Source: SIAQ01 sp963767835 (lineage in GTDB: Bacteria > Planctomycetota > Planctomycetia > Gemmatales > Gemmataceae). From it: a stretch of DNA of 64,000 bases. The notes under the pieces are model-generated. The model saw only the letters and a program-made list of their open reading frames with translations, had not been told where the DNA came from and searched no databases. Positions within the stretch are counted from its first letter, which is position 1, and each line of letters begins with the position of its first letter. Below are positions 1-9,744 of this stretch, one piece after another. The stretch lies in contig CAVYFY010000011.1 in assembly GCA_963767835.1 (NCBI GenBank), positions 1 to 64,000 of the forward strand, given 5' to 3'. A program made the translations under genes and the position numbers.

Positions 1-985
1 TTCGTCGCAGGCATTTGCCGTACGAGTCATGGCCAGCGGTTCGACCCCCAGCGAGAGCTTGAACCGCGCAAAATTACGCTCCGATAGATTGTTCGTCGCC
101 TCCACCTCCGGATCCAGCACGAACGTGAACAATTCCTCGGCCAGCAACAAGCGCTCCAACTCGTCGACCAAGTTCGCGAAGTCCTGCTCGTGCGGCGTCA
201 TCTCGGCGTCGTCTTTCCTTGCGGATGTCGCACGCACACATCCAGCAGCCGACTCGACAATTCATCGACACGCTGCTTGCGGCCGACTTCGCCCAGGCGG
301 CCATCCGCGGCGGCCCGTTTGCCGTCGCGATAAATCTGCGAACAGCTCGTCCAGGAAACCTGGTATTTTTCTTATGGGATACAGCAGCGCCAGCTTGATC
401 GCCTTGCGCAACAGATGCGCCAGCATTTCTGCCCTTGCTTGAAGCGGTTTTCATACACCGCCGCATCATCGCTCACACCAATGCCGTCGAATATGTCCGG
501 CGGCAACATCTCGTCCAACGTGGCGTCGTCCTTGTGGCAGCCAAACAAAAACACCCGCTGCAACTGCGACGCAAATGCCCACAGCGAACATTTCTCGTTG
601 CCGACCTTCCAGCCGGTTTCATCCATGTACACAATGGCCGCCTGCGCGATCAAGGCACAAGCGTGTCGAACTCTTCATCCCAGTGCGTCGCCAACTGCGC
701 AACAAAGCATCGGCCTGTGATTTGCTAACGGCAACTGGCAGAAAAACCCCATCACCGCGCAGGCTTTGTCGAGCGAGATGCCGATGAGGTAAACCAGGAA
801 CGCCAACACCACCAAGATCTCGATGCCGTACTCACAGCGCGGCGTGACGCCGGGAATGCGTGGCTCCTTGCCATCCGGGCCCGCGAAGATGCGATAGCCG
901 ACGCGAATGGCCTTGCCGTCTTCGATGACGCCAGGGGCGATAGACTGAAGGCTGGCTGCGCCGGTGAACGGCCAGCGGAGAAGAG
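1..985 (-). pseudogene. IS66-type transposase remnant, several frameshifts, 3' end cut by window edge
   Basis: Pieces of one DDE transposase can be read on the minus strand across three frames. The N-terminal piece (about 960-730) has a hydrophobic stretch followed by KACAVMGFF. The middle piece (653-420) has YMDETGWKVG, then SDDAAVYEN and a KCW motif. The last piece (about 230-1) has EATNNLSERN, which matches the Glu-containing C-terminal block of IS66 transposases. The reading frame changes near 720, near 430 and again near 230-330, so no functional protein can be made. The zinc-finger N-terminus usual for IS66 TnpC is not visible. The exact right boundary is uncertain, because the next gene on the opposite strand starts at 989. 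Confidence 0.75.
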
Positions 986-988
986 TCT

Positions 989-1588
989 ATGAAAGCGCCT
1001 CGGAGTGGAGTTAGCAGCTCCGCTCCGAGACTTGACCGAGCGGGAGTAAAGGCTCCCGTGGCCCGTAAACAGTATCACGCCGAGGGTGCGAACGATCAAG
1101 TCCCTTGTCGCCGAGCCCGGCGTCGCAAATGCATTTTGAAGGACTGCGAGTGCTGGTTTCAGCCGAAGCAGCCGCAAGAGCGTTATTGCAGCGACGTCTG
1201 TCGGAAGGAAGGGGAGCGTTGGCGGCGTTGGCGAGCGAGCCAGGGTTGGCGGGCCAGTGAGCGGGGCAAGGAGTGCCGGCGTTGCCAGAGCCGACGGTAT
1301 CGGGAACGGCAGCGGCAAAAACGCGAGGCGTTGCAGCTGACGTGTTTGCAGGCAAAAGGCGAGGGCGAGGGCCAGCGCGCAGCAACAAATCCTGGAACCA
1401 TTTCGTGCGGCCGACCTGGCTGCTATGTGTTATTCAACATCACGTCACGAAGTCCCTTGCAGAAGTATTGTTCGTGCGGTTGCCGCCAAGCGATGCGTCG
1501 GGTGCGGCAACGTGAAGCACGCTGGCGTCGGCCCGCGCCGAGCTGTCGTGCGCCGCGTGGTCGGGGGCCGCCTGAGCAAGCTGTCTGA
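989..1588 (+). CDS. double zinc-finger basic protein upstream of ParB-like/IS21 genes
   Basis: This 199-residue, very Arg-rich protein has two similar cysteine clusters. The first is C-x4-C-x13-C-x3-C (C48, C53, C67, C71). The second is C-x4-C-x15-C-x3-C (C140, C145, C161, C165). Each is followed by a basic helix (RRYRERQRQKRE and MRRVRQREARWRR), so a nucleic-acid-binding role is likely. The start has GAGAAG about 6 bases upstream. The gene lies 132 bp before the ParB-like gene on the same strand, which suggests it belongs to the same mobile unit. The last 20 residues are low-complexity and may be out of frame because of an indel near 1530. No named family was recognised; the function is inferred only from composition and context. 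Confidence 0.6.
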   Translation: MKAPRSGVSSSAPRLDRAGVKAPVARKQYHAEGANDQVPCRRARRRKCILKDCECWFQPKQPQERYCSDVCRKEGERWRRWRASQGWRASERGKECRRCQSRRYRERQRQKREALQLTCLQAKGEGEGQRAATNPGTISCGRPGCYVLFNITSRSPLQKYCSCGCRQAMRRVRQREARWRRPAPSCRAPRGRGPPEQAV

Positions 1589-1720
1589 TCGCCGCATATT
1601 GCAGTGGGATGCCGCCGTTGATTAGATTCTGCTTGCCCCAAACGGAGAGGGAAGCGGGAGGGGTCGTTGGGATCCCCCCGTTTCCTTTCTCTGAGTGTTG
1701 GGTTCGTGGAGAGAACGCGC

Positions 1721-2641
1721 ATGCTGGCGGAATGGCCGACCGGTGAAGTGCGTCCGTTGCCGTTGACGACGTTGGGCGAGCACTACCGGCGTTATCGCTT
1801 GCCGGACCCAGAGGGGGAAGCGGCGATGGCGCGGTCGCTGGATCGCTATGGTCAGATCGCGCCGATCGTGGTGTGGTTGCGTGAAGAGACGCCGGAGGTG
1901 ATCGACGGGTTCAAGCGTCTGGCGGCGGTGCGGACCATGCCACGGCTACGAACCCTGTCGGCGCGGCGATTGCCTGGGGATGAGCGTTCGGCGAAGGCGG
2001 CGATCTACGGCTTGAACCGCGAGGGACGGCCGACGCGTGAGTTGGAGGAGGCGTGGATCGTGCAGGCGCTGGTGCGTGAGGACGGGTTGACGCAAGTGGA
2101 GGCAGCGGAGCTGCTGGGCCGGCACAAGAGCTGGGTGTGTCGACGGCTGGCGTTGTTGGAGAAGCTGGCCGTCGAGGCGCGGGAGGATTCGCGGCTCGGG
2201 CTGTTGAGCGTGACGGCGGCGTGGTCTCTGGTGCGGTTGCCGGCGGGCAACCAGGCGGAAGTGCTGGTGACGGCGCGGCGTGAAGGTCTGACCAGTGTCG
2301 AGCTGCGCGACGTGGTCGAGTTGCTGGAGCAAGCGGCGAGTCGGGAGCAGGAGGAGTACATCCTGGCCAAGCCGCGTGATGCCTTGGAGCAAGTGCAGGG
2401 CCACGAGCGTCGCGCGTGGGATCCACGTCTGAGCGCGGCGGGTAACCGTATCGGTCGGCAAGTGGGAATGCTCCTGGACCTGTTGGCACGCATGGAGAAC
2501 TGGTTGCGGTATCGTGGTCGCGCCGACCTGACGGTGCACGATCGCAGCTTGTTGGCGCTGCGCTTCGTGCGGCTGTCGCAGGATGCAGGCGCGGTGTCGG
2601 AGTTGGCGAACGACTGGGCAAGCGAGACGGAGCGGCCATGA
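1721..2641 (+). CDS. ParB-like protein coupled to IS21 transposase
   Basis: This 306-residue protein has a ParB/sulfiredoxin-like N-terminal domain at about residues 35-100 (RYGQIAPIVVW, then EVIDGFKRLAAV). A KorB/ParB-type helix-turn-helix follows at about 122-148 (LTQVEAAELLGRHKSWVCRRL). The C-terminal 100 residues are helical with no recognised domain. The ATG at 1721 was chosen over an upstream in-frame TTG (1667) because GGAGAG lies about 8 bases before it. The stop codon overlaps the istA start as ATGA, so the two are translationally coupled. Known IS21 elements carry only istA and istB, so a ParB-like protein in this operon is unusual. It could act in target choice, in regulating the element, or as partition-like DNA binding; the sequence does not decide. 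Confidence 0.75.
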   Translation: MLAEWPTGEVRPLPLTTLGEHYRRYRLPDPEGEAAMARSLDRYGQIAPIVVWLREETPEVIDGFKRLAAVRTMPRLRTLSARRLPGDERSAKAAIYGLNREGRPTRELEEAWIVQALVREDGLTQVEAAELLGRHKSWVCRRLALLEKLAVEAREDSRLGLLSVTAAWSLVRLPAGNQAEVLVTARREGLTSVELRDVVELLEQAASREQEEYILAKPRDALEQVQGHERRAWDPRLSAAGNRIGRQVGMLLDLLARMENWLRYRGRADLTVHDRSLLALRFVRLSQDAGAVSELANDWASETERP

Positions 2642-4178
2642 ACGAACAAATCCGCAACGAGATTGTACGTCGCCGCCATGCCGGCGCCTCGATGCACAGC
2701 ATCGCCGAGAGCCTGGGCATCTCGCGCCGCACTGTCGGCCGCGTTCTGATCGAGGTCCAGACGCAGCGTGCCGCCCCACCGGCGTCCAAGCCGAAACGGC
2801 CGACCAAGCTCGATGCGTTCGTCGAAGCAATCAAGGAACTCCTGGAACGTTATCCCGACATGACGGCGCAGCGCCTGTTCGAGGAGTTGCGCATGCGTGG
2901 CTACACCGGGAAGTACACGATCGTGCGTGACTTGGTGAGCCGGCTGCGGCCGCGGCCGACGCGCACGCCGGTGATTCGCTTCGAGTCGGGCCCTGGGGTT
3001 CAAGCCCAGATGGATTATTCGGTCTTCGACATCGACTTCACGCAGGAAGGCCGACGCCGCGTCAATCTGTTCAGCTACGTGTTGGGCTACTCACGGCGAC
3101 AATTCGCTCGCTTTGTTGAAGCTCAGGACTTCGCAACGACGCTGCGCGAACATGTGCGTGCCTTCGAACATCTCGGCGGCGTGGCGGCGAGCTGCCTGTA
3201 CGACAACTTCAAGGTCGTGGTCGCCGGCCACGAAGCCGACGAGCCGATCTACAATCCACGCTTCCTGGCGTTCGCAACGCATTACGGCTTCCGGCCGATC
3301 GCTTGTCGTCCGCATCGCCCGCAAACCAAGGGCAAGGTCGAACGGCCGTTTCTGTATGTGCAGACGAGCCTGCTCAATGGCCGCAGCTTCCGCACACTGG
3401 AGCACCTCAACGAGATGACCGCCTGGTGGCTGGAGAACGTGGCCGACATCCGCACCCTGCGCCCGAGCGGCAAGACGCCGCGCGAACTGCACGCCGAAGA
3501 ACAGCCAAGGCTCATCCCCTTGCCGACGCATCCCTACGAGACGGCGCTGGTCGTCTATCGCACCGTCAACGCCGAGGGCTTCATCACCTATCGCCAGAAC
3601 TGGTATTCGACGCCGTGGCTGTACATTGGCCGCGTGTTGCCGGTGCGTATCACGGAAGACGAGGTGATCATCTACGGCCCCCAGGTCGAGGAGTTTGCGC
3701 GGCACCGCTTGTTCCCGCGGACGGTCACCGGCCAACGCAGCGAGCAGAAGTGCATCGCCCGGCGGAAGATCCACGCCGGCGTCATGCCCAGATGCAAGAA
3801 CGCTTCTTGGAGTTGGGAGCCGATGCGCGTTGCTTCCTTGACGGCCTGGTGCGCACCCAACGTTACAGCAAAGATCATGCGCACAAGGTGCTCGCCTTGC
3901 TCGGCACCTATGCCCGCGCCGATCTGATCGCCGCGCTGAAGCGTGCCGTGCATTACGGCGCGTATTCGTTCAACGCGGTCGAACGCATCCTGGCGGTGCA
4001 GGCCCGACCCAAGACCGTCTTGGAATCGCTGGCCGAGCAGGAGCGTGAGCATCTGCAACCGTTCCTGGATGACAACCCAATCGGTCCGCGTCCCACCGCC
4101 GACTATCAACCGCTGATTGATGAGGAGACTCCCGACGATGGCCCGCTCAAAGCCCCCGACGACTTCCGACCTGCGTGA
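2638..4178 (+). CDS. istA: IS21-family transposase IstA, one frameshift
   Basis: This is a DDE transposase of the IS21 family. An N-terminal helix-turn-helix (about residues 18-38, SIAESLGISRRTVGRVL) precedes an integrase core with D126 (AQMDYSVF), D189 (CLYDN) and E235 (KGKVERPF). A Mu-type C-terminal beta-barrel region follows. The frame breaks near 3750: up to GQRSEQK the protein is read in one frame, and from VHRPAEDPRRRHAQMQ onward in another. Restoring one G after the AAG near 3750 joins them. The joined protein would be about 513 residues, normal for IstA. It overlaps the ParB-like gene by 4 bp and istB by 41 bp. Sequencing error and true inactivation are both possible. Confidence 0.85.
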
Positions 4179-4935
4179 GCAGATCCTGGCCGACTTTGCG
4201 ACGCTCAAGGTTCCGCTGGCGTCTGAAACGTTCGACGCCGCTTTGGCGCGCGCCGATCACGAGGGCCTGTCGCATCTGCAGTTCTTGCACCTGGTGATCG
4301 CCGAGCAGGCCAACCTTCGCCGCGAACGCAGCATCGCCCATCGCCTCCGCGAGGCTCGCTTCCGCGATGTGAAGACTTTGGCCGGCTTCGATTGGGACTT
4401 CAATCGTTCGATTCAGCGTACTCAGATCGAGGAGTTGGCCGCCGCCGAGTTCGTTCGCCGCCATGACAATCTCGTCCTGGTCGGCCAAAGCGGCGTCGGC
4501 AAGAGCTTCCTTGTTCAGGCCATTGGCCAAAGGGCTTGTGTGCTTGGCTTGCGTGTTCGTTACACGACGAGCGCCGATTTGCTCAAAGACTTGACTGCGT
4601 CGCTGGCTGACCAAACCTTGCCGCAGCGCGTCCGCTACTATGCGCGTTTCGATCTCGTGATCATCGACGAGTTCGGCTTCGATAAGATCGAACGCGCTGA
4701 AGCCCCGCAAGCCGCCAGCCTGCTCTACAAGATCATCGACGCCCGCAGCCAGCAGCGCTCAACCGCACTGGTCACCAACATCGACTTCGAAGCTTGGGGC
4801 GAATACCTCGGTGATCCGCCGTTGGCAATGGCCTTCCTCGACCGCATCGTGGACGGCGCCATCATCCTGAAGATCAAGGGCAAGTCCTATCGAGCCCACC
4901 GCGCCCAGCAACCGGATCGCAAGGCAACGAAGTAG
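4138..4935 (+). CDS. istB: IS21 helper ATPase IstB
   Basis: This 265-residue AAA+ ATPase of the IstB/DnaC type assembles on DNA and directs IstA to its target. A Walker A motif lies at residues 116-123 (GQSGVGKS), a Walker B at about 171-178 (LVIIDEFG), and the family's substrate loop follows. The start at 4138 was preferred over an in-frame ATG at 4117 because GAGGAG lies about 11 bases upstream and the N-terminus then matches typical IstB. The gene starts inside the 3' end of istA, the usual IS21 arrangement. It is intact. Confidence 0.9.
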   Translation: MARSKPPTTSDLREQILADFATLKVPLASETFDAALARADHEGLSHLQFLHLVIAEQANLRRERSIAHRLREARFRDVKTLAGFDWDFNRSIQRTQIEELAAAEFVRRHDNLVLVGQSGVGKSFLVQAIGQRACVLGLRVRYTTSADLLKDLTASLADQTLPQRVRYYARFDLVIIDEFGFDKIERAEAPQAASLLYKIIDARSQQRSTALVTNIDFEAWGEYLGDPPLAMAFLDRIVDGAIILKIKGKSYRAHRAQQPDRKATK

Positions 4936-5100
4936 CTAATCTGTCCTCGTCGCCAACTCGCCTCCTTGCCTCACCTTGCAACTCCCATTGTGGCGCGTTC
5001 AAGCCATCAAAATGGCGCCATTGCTCGCCGCCATCAACACATTGCTGGAGTTGGCCGCGTGGTGCCAACAGAAGCTTGACCAAGATCACGGAGGAGACAC

Positions 5101-5279
5101 ATGCACGAGCACAAGGACGAGCAACGATCCCCTGAAAAAAAGGGGCGCGGCAGGTCGCGCTGAATCAACTCTGGACGCAACTTCCGGACACCGACCGGGA
5201 GGAGCTTGCGAAGATCCTGGCGCAGATGATGGCTCGGCGGATCCTTCCTTCGGAGCGAAAGGAGGGGTCGAATGAATAA
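5101..5279 (+). CDS. small ORF coupled to serine recombinase, frameshifted in an A7 run
   Basis: An ATG at 5101 (GGAGG 8-12 bases upstream) opens a short frame reading MHEHKDEQRSPEKK. A run of seven A at 5135-5141 then breaks the frame. In the neighbouring frame it continues as ARQVALNQLWTQLPDTD and ends KEGSNE at TAA 5277-5279. The joined product is about 60 residues, charged and helical. Its stop overlaps the start of the large recombinase at 5272, so coupling is likely. No family was recognised. The homopolymer position makes a sequencing indel the likely cause of the break. Confidence 0.5.
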
Positions 5280-7479
5280 TCACCTCGGGGCTTTGTCTGA
5301 TGAGCCCAAAACCCATCAGTCGGCGCAAGGCACGTCGAGCGTCTGGGCGTCCACGAAATTGCAGGCGCACCACCGAGACCGCTTGGCGATCGTTTACGTG
5401 CGCCAGTCCACTGCGCAACAAGTACTCGAAAACAAGGAATCGACCGCCCGTCAGTATGCCCTCGTTGAACTTGCCATCGAACTCGGCTGGGCGCCGGATC
5501 GGATCGAAGTCATTGATGAGGACCAGGCCCGTTCGGGCTCGACGGCCGAAGGCCGTCATGGTTTTCACCGATTACTCGCGGAGGTCGGCCTCGATCATGT
5601 CGGGATCATCTTCGGCATCGAACTGTGTCGGCTGGCGCGGTCGAACAAGGACTGGCATCAGTTGATCGAGTTGTGCGGCATTTTTCGCACCGTGCTTGCC
5701 GACCATGACGGGTTGTACGATCCAACCGATTTCAACGATCGGCTGCTTCTGGGGCTTCGCGGGATGATGAGCGAGGCGGAGCTGCACATTCTGCGGGGAC
5801 GGATGTATGAGGCCGTTTTGAACAAGGCCCGTCGCGGCGACTTGTACCACCTGCCTCCCATCGGCTACGTGAAACTACCGGCAGGCGAATTCGCCATTGA
5901 TCCGGATGAACAAGTGCAAGGCGTCGTGCGGTTGGTGTTCGACGAGTTTGATCGACGCGGCACGGAGCGCGGCGTGTTGCGTTATCTCTTCCTGCAGGGG
6001 ATCAAGATGCCTATCCGACCGCATGCGGGGCCCAACCGTGGGAACCTCGAATGGCGCCGACCGACGCGCGATGCGGTTAACACGATTTTGCATCATCCGC
6101 TTTACGCCGGCATTTATCGGTACGGACACCGGCAAGTCGATCCGCGCCGGAAGGATCCCGAAAGGCCCGGGTCGGGACGTGTGGTGGTAGAGCCGGAAAA
6201 TTACCACGCCTTGATTCCGAATCGCTGTCCGGCATACATCACGATGGAACGGTACGAGCGGAATCAGAAGCGGATTCTCGACAACCAATGCCACGCCGCG
6301 TCCAAAGGGGCACCGCGCGCCGGCCCGTCGCTTTTGGCTGGCGTGGCGCACTGCGGACGTTGCGGGCGGCGACTGATGGTTCACTACAGCGGCAAGGAGG
6401 GAATGTTGCGCTATACCTGCCGCTACGCAAAGGATACCTGCGATACCGCGCCATGCATGAGTATTTCTGGCAAAGTTCTGGACCAGTTGGTGGCCGAGAA
6501 GATTCTGAGCGCGCTGGAGCCCGCGGCCTTGGAGTTGAGCCTCCGCGCCACAGACGATTTGCAAAAAGAACGAGAGCAACTGGACCGAAATTGGAAGCAG
6601 CGATTGGAGCGCTGTCGATACGAAGCCGATCGCGCGGAACGACAATACCGGGTCGTCGAGCCGGAGAATCGTCTGGTGGTCCGTGAATTGGAACGGCGCT
6701 GGGAGGCGGCACTCCAGGAACTGCAACAACTGGAAAAAGAATACGCCCGCGTTCGCCAAGCACAGCCGGCCACGCTGACCGTCAAGGAGCGTGATTTGAT
6801 TCGGTCGCTTTCCAAGAACCTGCCGTTGTTGTGGCATGCCCCGACGACGACTCCCGAGGATCGGCAGCGAATTGTCCGCTTGCTTCTCGAACGGGTGGTT
6901 GTGCTGATTCAGGGATCATCCGATCGCGCCGATGTGACGATGCACTGGGCCGGTGGCTTCACGAGTCAACATGAACTCACGCGCCCGGTGCTTCGTTACG
7001 ATCAAATGGTCGACTACGAATGTTTGCTTAGCCGGATTGAGGAATTGCAAAGCCAGGGATTGTCATTTGCGAAAATCGCCGAGCAACTCAATCAAGAGGG
7101 CTTCCGCCCGGCCAAACGAGCGGACAAGTTCCACAGTGATCTCGTCAGTCGGCTGGCGCGCAAGCTACGAGGCCACCAACCCGGCGCGAAGGCTCACGCG
7201 CATCGAGAATTTCTGAAGGAAAACGAATGGCTCGCCATCGACTTTGCTGCCAAGCTCGAAATGCCGAAGAACACTCTGTTCAGTTGGATCGGGCGGGGGT
7301 GGGTTCACGTGGTGCGGCAGTTGCCCGGCTACCGGGGACGCTTGATCTGCTGGGCCGACGCCGACGAGCTCGATCGGCTTGGGCGATTGCGTCAGACGAA
7401 GCACGGCTGGTGGGACCCGCCGTTGCCTGCGGAATTGACGACGCCAAAGGTGCGCGCGACACCGGCCGAGCAGGGCTGA
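5272..7479 (+). CDS. large serine recombinase
   Basis: This 735-residue site-specific recombinase has an N-terminal resolvase domain with the nucleophile Ser46 in YVRQS, and downstream Arg and Asp positions (LCRLARSNKDW). A Recombinase domain lies at about 190-320. A zinc beta-ribbon follows (CGRCGRRL, then YTCRYAKDTC), and then a coiled coil at about 425-520. The C-terminal 170 residues add two helix-turn-helix-like segments (GLSFAKIAEQLNQEG, then a domain ending near GRLICWADADEL) that shorter serine integrases lack. Such enzymes integrate or excise elements at att sites without a supercoiling requirement. It is intact and the start overlaps the preceding small ORF. The att site and the element it moves are not evident. 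Confidence 0.9.
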   Translation: MNNHLGALSDEPKTHQSAQGTSSVWASTKLQAHHRDRLAIVYVRQSTAQQVLENKESTARQYALVELAIELGWAPDRIEVIDEDQARSGSTAEGRHGFHRLLAEVGLDHVGIIFGIELCRLARSNKDWHQLIELCGIFRTVLADHDGLYDPTDFNDRLLLGLRGMMSEAELHILRGRMYEAVLNKARRGDLYHLPPIGYVKLPAGEFAIDPDEQVQGVVRLVFDEFDRRGTERGVLRYLFLQGIKMPIRPHAGPNRGNLEWRRPTRDAVNTILHHPLYAGIYRYGHRQVDPRRKDPERPGSGRVVVEPENYHALIPNRCPAYITMERYERNQKRILDNQCHAASKGAPRAGPSLLAGVAHCGRCGRRLMVHYSGKEGMLRYTCRYAKDTCDTAPCMSISGKVLDQLVAEKILSALEPAALELSLRATDDLQKEREQLDRNWKQRLERCRYEADRAERQYRVVEPENRLVVRELERRWEAALQELQQLEKEYARVRQAQPATLTVKERDLIRSLSKNLPLLWHAPTTTPEDRQRIVRLLLERVVVLIQGSSDRADVTMHWAGGFTSQHELTRPVLRYDQMVDYECLLSRIEELQSQGLSFAKIAEQLNQEGFRPAKRADKFHSDLVSRLARKLRGHQPGAKAHAHREFLKENEWLAIDFAAKLEMPKNTLFSWIGRGWVHVVRQLPGYRGRLICWADADELDRLGRLRQTKHGWWDPPLPAELTTPKVRATPAEQG

Positions 7480-7597
7480 GCGCGGCGTCGAATCGATGCA
7501 CATGTTCAAAGGCGGGCGTCAACGAGATCCGCTGTCCGAACCAGTCCGTGTTGGTATGCTATTCTCCATTATTGCCCAGTTTGAAATTGGATGTCCT

Positions 7598-9686
7598 ATG
7601 GCGGGATCCCACCGATTTGTAAGCTCCGTGGAGCTGGAGCCCCATCTCGAACCCGGTGATCGCCTCGAAGTCGAGCGTGCCGGCCCGGATCAACTTCGAC
7701 TGCTGACGGAACTCGGCAGCGTTGACCTATCCATTCACGCCCTTCAGGATGCGCAAGGCCGAACGTTGCCGGCGTGCTTCGATCCGGAGAATCGTCTTCT
7801 GACGGTGGAGGATTTCGATCAAGCGCCGCCGGATCGTTATGCGGCCTTGTGGCTGGAATATCACGAGCCGGGCCGATTCCGGCTCGTGATCGAGCCGATG
7901 CCGCCGCACGGTGCCGACACCGAGCAGACCACGGAGCAGGGACTGCGGCTCGTCTTCGACCAGCGCGATTGGGAGCTGTTGCGAACGGCGCCTGCCCGGC
8001 CGACGGCAACGCTGGCGGAGCTCGATCTGGCCCTGCGCACCGCCCGCCTGGCGACCCACGCGGGTTTCGATCGGCTCATCTGCTTGCCGATGGTGCGCGA
8101 CATGGAGCTTCTGGAGCACCAGATCCGCACGGCCAAGACGGTCTTGCAGCGCTTTCGCGGCCGAGGCGCTGCTGTGCGATGAGGTAGGTCTGGGCAAAAC
8201 CATAGAGGCCGGGCTGGTGCTCTCCGAACTGGTCATGCGCGGGCTGGCGCGCTCCGTGCTGGTGCTGACGCCCCCTTCCTTGATCGAACAATGGCAAGGC
8301 GAGATGCGGCGCAAGTTCGCGCTCGAAATCGTCAATCAGGACGATCCGGCCTTCCGCCAAAAAGGCGCCGACGCCTGGATGCAATTCGATCGGGTGATCG
8401 TGTCGCTGCACACGGCCAAGCGCGAGCCGCACCGCTCCGCCATCCTGGCCCGACAATGGGACCTGGTGATCGTGGACGAGGCACATCACCTGCGCAATCG
8501 CAACACGCAGATGTGGAAGTTCGCCAGCGAGCTGCGCAAGCAATTCATTCTGCTTTTGACCGCCACACCGGTGCAGAACAATCTCGACGAGCTCTTCAAT
8601 CTGGTGACCCTGCTCGAACCGGGTCTGTTGAGCACGGCGAAGCAGTTCCAGCGCCGATTCGTCGATCGCAAGGACAAGCTGACGCCGAAGAACGTCAGCG
8701 AGCTGCACACGCTGCTGAGCGAGGTCATGGTGCGCAACCGGCGCAGCACGGTCGGCTTGCAGTTCACGCGCCGCTCGGCGCGCACCGACCGTGTCGTGTT
8801 GACAGCAACGGAACGCGGCCTCTACGACGATGTCACGCGCTTCGTTCGGCTTCATCTCCGGTCTTCCGGCGCGAAGGGCGGCATCGCTCGCATGGCGCTC
8901 ATCGCGCTGCAGATGGCGATGGGCAGTTCCAGCAAGGCGGCGGCAAGCACGCTGCAAAACATGGCGGAAAACGATAAGCTCGCCGCGGCCGATCGGGAAG
9001 CTCTCACGCAACTGGCGGACCAGGCTCGCGGCCTCAGCGACCACTCCAAGGTCGATCGGCTTTTGCAATTGCTCGACGAATACCCCGACAAGCTCGTCCT
9101 CTTCACCCAGTTCCGCGCCACACAAGAGTTGCTGCAGCGGCGCTTGACGGAAGCACGGCACGACGTCGCGGTCTTCCACGGCGGGCTGTCGCGTCTGGAG
9201 AAAGAAGCCGCCGTCGAACGTTTTCGCGGTCCGGCCCGACTGTTGCTCGCCACCGAAGCGGGGAGCGAAGGACGTAACTTGCAGTTCGCCCATGCCGTCT
9301 GCAACTTCGATTTGCCCTGGAACCCGATGAAGATCGAGCAACGCATCGGTCGGCTCAGCCGCATCGGCCAAACCCACGACGTACACGTCTTCAATCTTGT
9401 CGCCGCCGACACGGTCGAGGCCGCCGTCCTGCACTTGCTCGAGGCCAAGCTCAACATGTTCGAGCTGGTCATTGGCGAGATCGACATGATCCTCGGCAAT
9501 CTGGAAGAGGAGCGCGAATTTCAAGAGGTCGTCGCCGACCTGTGGGCAGAATGCAACGATCAGGACGACTTCACACGCCGCATGGAAGAGCTGGGCAATC
9601 GCCTGCTGGCCGCCAAGGACGCATACGTGGAACAACGTACCCACGACGACAAACTGTTCGGCGACCGCTTCGCGCCCGAGGCGTGA
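7598..9686 (+). CDS. SNF2-family DEAD/DEAH helicase, one frameshift
   Basis: This protein is related to RapA/HepA-type SWI2/SNF2 ATPases. The first segment (7598 to about 8160) encodes an N-terminal region rich in Glu and Asp and leads into RTAKTVLQRFRG. The core continues in another frame with Walker A DEVGLGKTIEAG, DEAH box VDEAHHLRN, TATPVQNN, and helicase C motifs GSEGRNLQF and QRIGRLSRIGQ. Removing one G near 8166 rejoins the frames, giving about 695 residues. The RapA-like C-terminal part seems to be carried by the next gene. Placement between a recombinase and transposases is typical of defence or accessory DNA. The start at 7598 is a choice among several ATGs; 7556 is also possible. 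Confidence 0.8.
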
Positions 9687-9744
9687 TCCTTTGCCGCTTG
9701 CGGCTTAGCGCTCGCATGGCGGCTACGAGAAAGGACGATTCATC

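Larger units (their letters stand above)
989..4935 (+). mobile_element. IS21-like element with zinc-finger and ParB-like passenger genes (ends not mapped)
   Basis: Four same-strand genes (zinc-finger, ParB-like, istA, istB) form one block with overlapping or closely spaced starts. istA and istB define the IS21 class; the two upstream genes are not part of a standard IS21. No terminal inverted repeats were identified by eye, so the limits given are the gene limits. The recombinase block that follows (5101-7479) could be a separate element or part of the same one. Confidence 0.55.

Noticed and set aside
1911..3003. Overlapping minus-strand frames opposite the ParB-like and istA genes
   Set aside because: Pro/Arg-rich shadow translations of conserved plus-strand genes.
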